Positions 59,951 through 64,000 of a stretch of DNA of 64,000 nucleotides are shown one piece after another. This DNA is from Myxococcales bacterium. GTDB taxonomy: Bacteria > Myxococcota_A > Polyangia > Polyangiales > JAFGIB01. The DNA lies in NCBI GenBank assembly GCA_029880325.1, contig JAOUOP010000019.1, forward strand, positions 58,994-122,993, written 5' to 3'. The notes beneath the pieces were generated by a model. That model was given only the letters and a program-made list of their open reading frames with translations. It was not told the origin of the DNA and made no database searches. The stretch's first letter is position 1; the number at the start of each line of letters is the position of its first letter. The position numbers were made by a program, and so were the translations under genes.

Positions 59951-61560
59951 GTGCTGACTCCCGCCGCCGAGCCATCGCGGCGCGGGTCGGCCACGCCGAT
60001 CAGCACGTCGCCATCGCGCATCGCCAACTGTACGCAGCCGAGGTAAAACGAAAGCGGCGAGCGCTCGTCGATGCGAAAGCCGTAGCGCTGCAAGAACGGC
60101 GGGATGTCGTCGCGCATGCGCGAGGCTTCGAGCGAGACGCGCCCGTCGATGGAGCAGTGCAGGCGTGGCGCGCTGACCGCGTCGAGCGGGCTCTGGTGGG
60201 CGAGCCGGAGCAACACCTGCAGGATCGAGGAGGTGATGCGCTGGCTGCCGGGCGAGCCGATGGCCAGCCAGGGCTTGCGTTTGCGGAAGACGATGGTGGG
60301 GGCGACGCTGGCCCAGGGTACCGCCGCGGGCCTGAGATAGTAGGGATGGGAGATGTCGCTGAAGTCGAAGGCGCTGATGTAGTTGTTGTAGAGAAAGCCC
60401 AGTTCGGGGCTCGCGGCGCAGGAGCCGTAGACCCGCTCGATGGATTGGGTCAGGGCCACCACGTTGCCATCGGCGTCCATCACCGACAGATGGGTGGTCT
60501 CGCCGCCGCGCTCGAAGCGTTTGAGCGCCTGCTTGGCCACCAGCTGCGCGTAGTCGGGGCTGAGCGCGCGTCGATCGTCGACCTGGGGGTAGTAGTTGGG
60601 GTCGAAGGGGCGGTCTCTGCGGTCGATGAAGGCCCGGCGGATGGCTTCGGCCAGCAACAGGGCGCCGCGCGGGGTGTCGAGCAGTAGCTCCTTGCTGCCG
60701 TAGGCGCTGACGATGTTGAGCATCTCCAACAGCGTGCGACCGGCACCCGGCGGCGGCATGGTGTGCACGCGCAGCTCACCCAGGTTGCCGCGCACGGTCT
60801 TGCGCTCGATGGGCCAGGGGATCTGGGCCAGGTCGTCGGGGTGGATGAGCCCCCCATGCGCCTCCATGTCGGCGGCGATGGCCTGGGCGATCTCGCCCGT
60901 GTAGAAGTCTTCGACGCCGTGGCTGGCGAGCCGGCGCAGGGTGCTTGCCAGCGCCGGCTGCTTGAAGGTGCTGCCGACGGCGTAGGGCCTGCGTCCATCC
61001 TTCAGAAAGAGCGGGGCGGCGGTCCCGGCCCGCAGATGCTCGAGTTCACGCCGGGTCAAGCGATGGTTCAGCTGACTGACCTCGTAGCCATTTTCAGCCA
61101 GATCGATGGCGGGCTCGAGTACTTGCTCGAGCGACTTGGTGCCGTAGGTGCGCAGGGCGTAGGCCAGCGTGGCCGGAGTGCTCGGCACGGTGGTGGCGCG
61201 GTGGCCGTGGAGGCGTTCGGCGCGCTCGAGGCCCCCGGGGGGAACGCGATGGGGCGCGTGGGAAGAGCCGTCCAGGGCCAGCGTGCGCGGCGCCTTGGCG
61301 TCGCGGATCAGCATCATGGTCTGCCCGCCCAGGCCCGAGGCGGCCGGTTCGCAGACGCCGAGCGCAAAAGCTGCGGCACAGGCGGCGTCCATGGCGTTGC
61401 CACCTGCCGAAAGCAGCGCAGCGCCCGCTTCGCTGGCCCGGAAGTGGGCGCTGGCGCAGACGCCGCGCTTACCGACGGCGACGCGCTGAGGATTGACGCG
61501 ACCGACGGCGCCGAGCTCGAGCTCGTCGGTGTCCTGCTCGGGGGGGCGGCGGGGGACCAT
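59947..61560 (-). CDS. Gamma-glutamyltransferase family protein, paralogue 3
   Basis: A 537-residue GGT without a signal peptide. Motifs: LSAGGNAMDAACAAAFALGVCEPAASGLGG, nucleophile region GGETTHLSVMDADGNVVALTQ, LGFLYNNYISAFDF and AIGSPGSQRITSS. It is closer in sequence style to paralogue 1 (51175), sharing the ASAH and CEPAASGLGG segments, than to the exported paralogue 2. Start ATG 61560 lies 13 bases after the ATP-grasp/peptidase stop; an in-frame TTG at 61590 is possible. The stop overlaps the amidohydrolase GTG start. Confidence 0.92.
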   Translation of the reverse strand: MVPRRPPEQDTDELELGAVGRVNPQRVAVGKRGVCASAHFRASEAGAALLSAGGNAMDAACAAAFALGVCEPAASGLGGQTMMLIRDAKAPRTLALDGSSHAPHRVPPGGLERAERLHGHRATTVPSTPATLAYALRTYGTKSLEQVLEPAIDLAENGYEVSQLNHRLTRRELEHLRAGTAAPLFLKDGRRPYAVGSTFKQPALASTLRRLASHGVEDFYTGEIAQAIAADMEAHGGLIHPDDLAQIPWPIERKTVRGNLGELRVHTMPPPGAGRTLLEMLNIVSAYGSKELLLDTPRGALLLAEAIRRAFIDRRDRPFDPNYYPQVDDRRALSPDYAQLVAKQALKRFERGGETTHLSVMDADGNVVALTQSIERVYGSCAASPELGFLYNNYISAFDFSDISHPYYLRPAAVPWASVAPTIVFRKRKPWLAIGSPGSQRITSSILQVLLRLAHQSPLDAVSAPRLHCSIDGRVSLEASRMRDDIPPFLQRYGFRIDERSPLSFYLGCVQLAMRDGDVLIGVADPRRDGSAAGVST

Positions 61561-61573
61561 GTTGTTCAAGCCC

Positions 61574-63721
61574 TCAAGGCGACGGTGCAAAGCCCGCCAA
61601 CAACTCGGCCAGCAGCAGCGTACGCTGCACCAGACTCACGCGGTTGACCGCCTCGTCGGCGGTGTTCAGGCCGCGGGCGGTGGGACCCATGCCGCAGATG
61701 ACGGGGATGCCCGCGGGCACCAGCCCGGCGGCCGAGGGCCAGCTCGAGGAGTCGGTGCCGAAGGGAATGTCCCACTCGCGCGCCACCGCCGCGATGTCCT
61801 CGGCCAGCGCCTGCGAGCCGCGCCGCTCGCGCAAGGGCGGGCGGTCGGCGGTGCGTTCGAGCGACCAGCTGCGGCCGCCCTGGCCCAGCAGCTCACGCAC
61901 CTGTTCTTCGATGCGATCGCCGACGGCGGACTCCGGATAGGATAGAAGCAGCGTGGCGTCGACCCGGTGGGGCAGGTGCTGGGGCAGGTGGCGGGTGCGC
62001 AGGTCGACCAGGGCCACGCTCACGCGCTCCTTGCTCGAAGACAGCTCCGAAAGCGCATCGACCTTGCGGCACAGCCACTGCAAGGGATCGGGACCGCGGC
62101 CCTTCTGCCCCAGTCGGCGCGGGGCGCCCTCGACGCGCAGGCGAAAGCTTCGCTGTCCGCGCCTGCGGGTGATGGCCACGCCGGCCGCATTGCCCGGGCG
62201 CAGCACCAAGACGCGTCGGGCCAGCCCGCTGGTGCGTGCGATGGCCTCGCGGCTGTAGCGGCAATCGAAACCCTCGTCGGCGTAGAGCAAAACGCCCAGG
62301 CGCATGCCGCGCAGGCGCTTGGCGCGCAGTGAGCGCAGGGCGTACTCGAGCATGGCCAGCGGTGCGGCGGTGGTGCCCGCGCCCTCGCCGTAGAGCCACT
62401 CGGGGGTGCGCCGGAAATAGGGCGATGGCGTGTCGGGCGACAGCGGCACGTCCAGGTGCGCGATGAGCAGGGTGCCGCCCTCGAGCCCCACCTCGCTCTC
62501 CCACAGCCAAGTGCTCTGACTTTCAGTTGACCCAACCGTCCGCAGCAGGCCGGCTTCGCGCAGGCGATCGTCGAGGTCGGAGGCCAGGGCGCCGAGGGCG
62601 ATCGGATCGCCGGTGCGGCTGGCCTGCCCCACCAGCGTCTCGACCCGCTTTTCGAGCTTGTCGCGGTGGCGTGAAAGATAGCTGAAGGCCTGGTGCGCCG
62701 GTGTCTTGGCGCCGCTGTCGAGGGCTGGCGGATGCTGGGTGCCGAAGTAGCGTTCGGAGGCGACCTCCACCAGGCGGTTTATCAGCTGCGGAAAGTCCAG
62801 GCCCACGGCGGCGGCGCCCTGGATGTACGATCCGTGTTCGCCCAGGCTTGGCAGGGAGTTGAGTTCGAGAATGTAGAAGTTGCCGTCGGCATCCAGGCGC
62901 ATGTCGACGCGGGCGCAGTCGTAGCAGCCCAGGGCGCGAAAGGCGCGCCGCGCCAGGGTCTGGGCCTCGGCGGTTTGCTCCGGCGTCAGCGGGGCCGGGC
63001 AGACCACGCCGATGGTGCGGCCCGACTTTCCCTTCTTGTCTTCCTCGGTGTAGACCGCCAGACCGTCGCCGAAGTCGAGCTCGGCCGGGGGAAAGGCCTG
63101 GGGCTCGCCGTTGCCGAGCAGGCCCACGTTGATCTCACGGCCTTCGATGAACTGCTCCACCAGCACCGGCTGGTGAAACTCCTCGAAAATGAGATTGGCC
63201 GCATCGCGCAGCTCGGCGTCGCTGTGCACGACGCGAATGCCGAAGGAGACCGCTTCGCTGCGCGGCTTGACGATCAGCGGATAGGGCAGCTCCGGCAGCT
63301 CCGCGTCGGGGGCGTCCAGCACCGCCCACTCGGGGGTCGGCAGCCCGCTCTGCTGAAACAGCACCTTGGCCACCACCTTGTCGAGCGCCAGCGAGTGGGC
63401 CAGGGGGCCGGAGCCCACGTAGGGGATGCCGACCATCTCCAGGATGCCTGGCACGTGCGTGTAGCGGGCCTGACCCTGAATGCCGTAGGAGAGGTTGAAG
63501 GCCATGCCCGGACGCTCGCCCTTGAGCGCCTGGGGCATGAACTCCTGCAGGCGGTCGACCAGGTCCTTGTCACCCTCCAGGGCGATGCTCTGATGCCCCC
63601 CTTTCTTCAGGGCGTCGGAGATGCGCTTGATGGCCTTGAGGCCGTAGCGCTCCCGATTGGGCATCCCGAAGAGGTTGATGACGTTCTTGCTGTCGCGGTT
63701 GTAGATGATGGCGATTTTCAT
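61574..63721 (-). CDS. ATP-grasp ligase fused to M20-like peptidase
   Basis: A 715-residue two-domain protein. Residues 1-320 resemble D-alanine-D-alanine ligase: MKIAIIYNRDSKNVINLFGM, YVGSGPLAHSLALDKVVAK, YPLIVKPRSEAVSFGIRVV, VLVEQFIEGREINVGLLGN and the metal-binding FYILELNSLPSLGEHGSY. Residues about 350-715 resemble M20 peptidases/deacylases: LLIAHLDVPLS (HxD), VLLYADEGFDC (catalytic Glu region), FGTDSSSWPSAAGLVPAGIPV and GLNTADEAVNRVSLVQRTLLLAELL. One half joins an amide bond and the other half breaks one. It begins the six-gene operon with GGTs and the FGase, suggesting synthesis and trimming of a glutamyl or dipeptide compound. Start ATG 63721 fits the ligase family. Confidence 0.88.
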   Translation of the reverse strand: MKIAIIYNRDSKNVINLFGMPNRERYGLKAIKRISDALKKGGHQSIALEGDKDLVDRLQEFMPQALKGERPGMAFNLSYGIQGQARYTHVPGILEMVGIPYVGSGPLAHSLALDKVVAKVLFQQSGLPTPEWAVLDAPDAELPELPYPLIVKPRSEAVSFGIRVVHSDAELRDAANLIFEEFHQPVLVEQFIEGREINVGLLGNGEPQAFPPAELDFGDGLAVYTEEDKKGKSGRTIGVVCPAPLTPEQTAEAQTLARRAFRALGCYDCARVDMRLDADGNFYILELNSLPSLGEHGSYIQGAAAVGLDFPQLINRLVEVASERYFGTQHPPALDSGAKTPAHQAFSYLSRHRDKLEKRVETLVGQASRTGDPIALGALASDLDDRLREAGLLRTVGSTESQSTWLWESEVGLEGGTLLIAHLDVPLSPDTPSPYFRRTPEWLYGEGAGTTAAPLAMLEYALRSLRAKRLRGMRLGVLLYADEGFDCRYSREAIARTSGLARRVLVLRPGNAAGVAITRRRGQRSFRLRVEGAPRRLGQKGRGPDPLQWLCRKVDALSELSSSKERVSVALVDLRTRHLPQHLPHRVDATLLLSYPESAVGDRIEEQVRELLGQGGRSWSLERTADRPPLRERRGSQALAEDIAAVAREWDIPFGTDSSSWPSAAGLVPAGIPVICGMGPTARGLNTADEAVNRVSLVQRTLLLAELLAGFAPSP

Positions 63722-64000
63722 CGGGAGGTCCCGGCGCTGCGCAAGCGGCCCAAGCAACCGCCGTGCCAGGAGCGCGGCATTGGCCATTGTCGGGAGAAAG
63801 CCCGTAGGATGACAGTTGCAAGTGGCCCGCGCGAGCCTTGAGCCACCTCTCGAGCGCAAGAATTGCGCTCGAGAGGTGGCTGGTGTCAAACAGGTGGGCG
63901 TGGATCTCGGAGCGCCGTGACCCCGTGCGGGCCAGGCGAGAACCGAGGAAATACCCGCTATTTTCGCAGCGGGCTCGACTGGCTCGCGCGGGGTTGCGCC
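63722..64000. other. Upstream region of operon, with hairpins
   Basis: The ligase frame stays open up to 63889 but without family likeness. The region holds a perfect 19-bp palindrome (63841-63881) and a 6-bp hairpin CCCGCT-ATTTTCGC-AGCGGG (63954-63973). No gene is supported to the window end. Confidence 0.5.
63841..63881. repeat. Perfect 19-bp inverted repeat with 3-base loop
   Basis: AGCCACCTCTCGAGCGCAA (63841-63859), loop GAA, then its exact reverse complement at 63863-63881. It lies 120 bases before the ligase ATG. The lack of any mismatch suggests function or recent origin, such as a terminator of an upstream gene, a cruciform, or a REP-like unit. No U-run follows on the plus strand (GGTGTC) or in the minus direction. 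Confidence 0.85.

Overview
The window is a high-G+C chromosomal segment, densely packed with genes and showing strong G/C third-position bias. It most likely comes from a member of the Myxococcota (former Deltaproteobacteria). The reasons are the pair of DUF1592/DUF1588-type and DUF1552 genes, four large eukaryote-like signalling proteins (three Ser/Thr kinases and a zinc-ribbon/cyclase/AAA/TPR giant), two PP2C phosphatases, DUF4423-type regulators and many lipoproteins with long low-complexity tails. That assignment is inferred from gene content; there is no rRNA to confirm it. I saw no tRNA, rRNA, CRISPR array, phage or intact insertion sequence.

Layout. 1-3.3 kb: end of a DUF1592-family protein, translationally coupled to a Tat-exported DUF1552 protein. 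3.3-10 kb: PP2C phosphatase (minus), GFA-fold protein, rhomboid protease, DinG-type helicase, repeat-bearing lipoprotein, rhodanese. 10.2-14.4 kb: giant kinase/NTPase/TPR/GAF protein, followed by a hemerythrin gene remnant and a 156-base imperfect hairpin. 14.7-17.4 kb (minus): DegT aminotransferase, orphan ABC ATPase, GNAT. 17.5-20.4 kb: patatin phospholipase, a Cys-rich micro-ORF and a double cyclic-nucleotide-binding protein.

20.4-28.1 kb is the most interesting locus. It holds an HprK-like kinase, a PqqD-like peptide chaperone and a radical SAM/SPASM enzyme, then a 1593-residue Ig-like/FG-GAP lipoprotein, then a 53-residue peptide whose leader matches the lasso-type YxxPx(L/V)...G pattern and whose C-terminus carries two cysteines. 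No lasso cyclase or protease is present. It looks like a ribosomally made, post-translationally modified peptide (RiPP) pathway of unusual composition.

28.4-32.8 kb: MoxR / DUF58 / transglutaminase-TgpA operon, with a strong G-quadruplex motif before it. 32.8-36.6 kb: Ser/Thr kinase (minus), rpe, dapF, GNAT. 36.6-44.8 kb (minus): a tungsten/molybdenum block made of a TupA-TupB-ATPase tungstate importer, a MoaD-like carrier, an aldehyde:ferredoxin oxidoreductase and two MoeA paralogues, one fused to a periplasmic-binding-like domain. Together these cover metal uptake, cofactor metal insertion and the metalloenzyme.

44.9-50.6 kb: cysteine-rich lipoprotein, divergent DUF4423 regulator with a perfect palindrome between them, and the cyclase/AAA/TPR protein. 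50.8-55.3 kb: small charged protein behind a sigma-54-like promoter, gamma-glutamyltransferase paralogue 1, a secreted peptidylarginine/agmatine deiminase-family protein, small hypotheticals and rpoZ. 63.7-55.3 kb (minus) is an apparent six-gene, tightly overlapping operon: ATP-grasp ligase fused to an M20-like peptidase, gamma-glutamyltransferase 3, N-formylglutamate amidohydrolase, gamma-glutamyltransferase 2, a zinc-ribbon Ser/Thr kinase with an HCD (not HRD) catalytic loop, and its PP2C phosphatase. It suggests a signal-controlled system for making or breaking gamma-glutamyl or related amide compounds.

Several structured non-coding elements recur: long imperfect hairpins at gene ends, a repeat around GCTGCCAGG, and a perfect 19-bp palindrome at the right edge.
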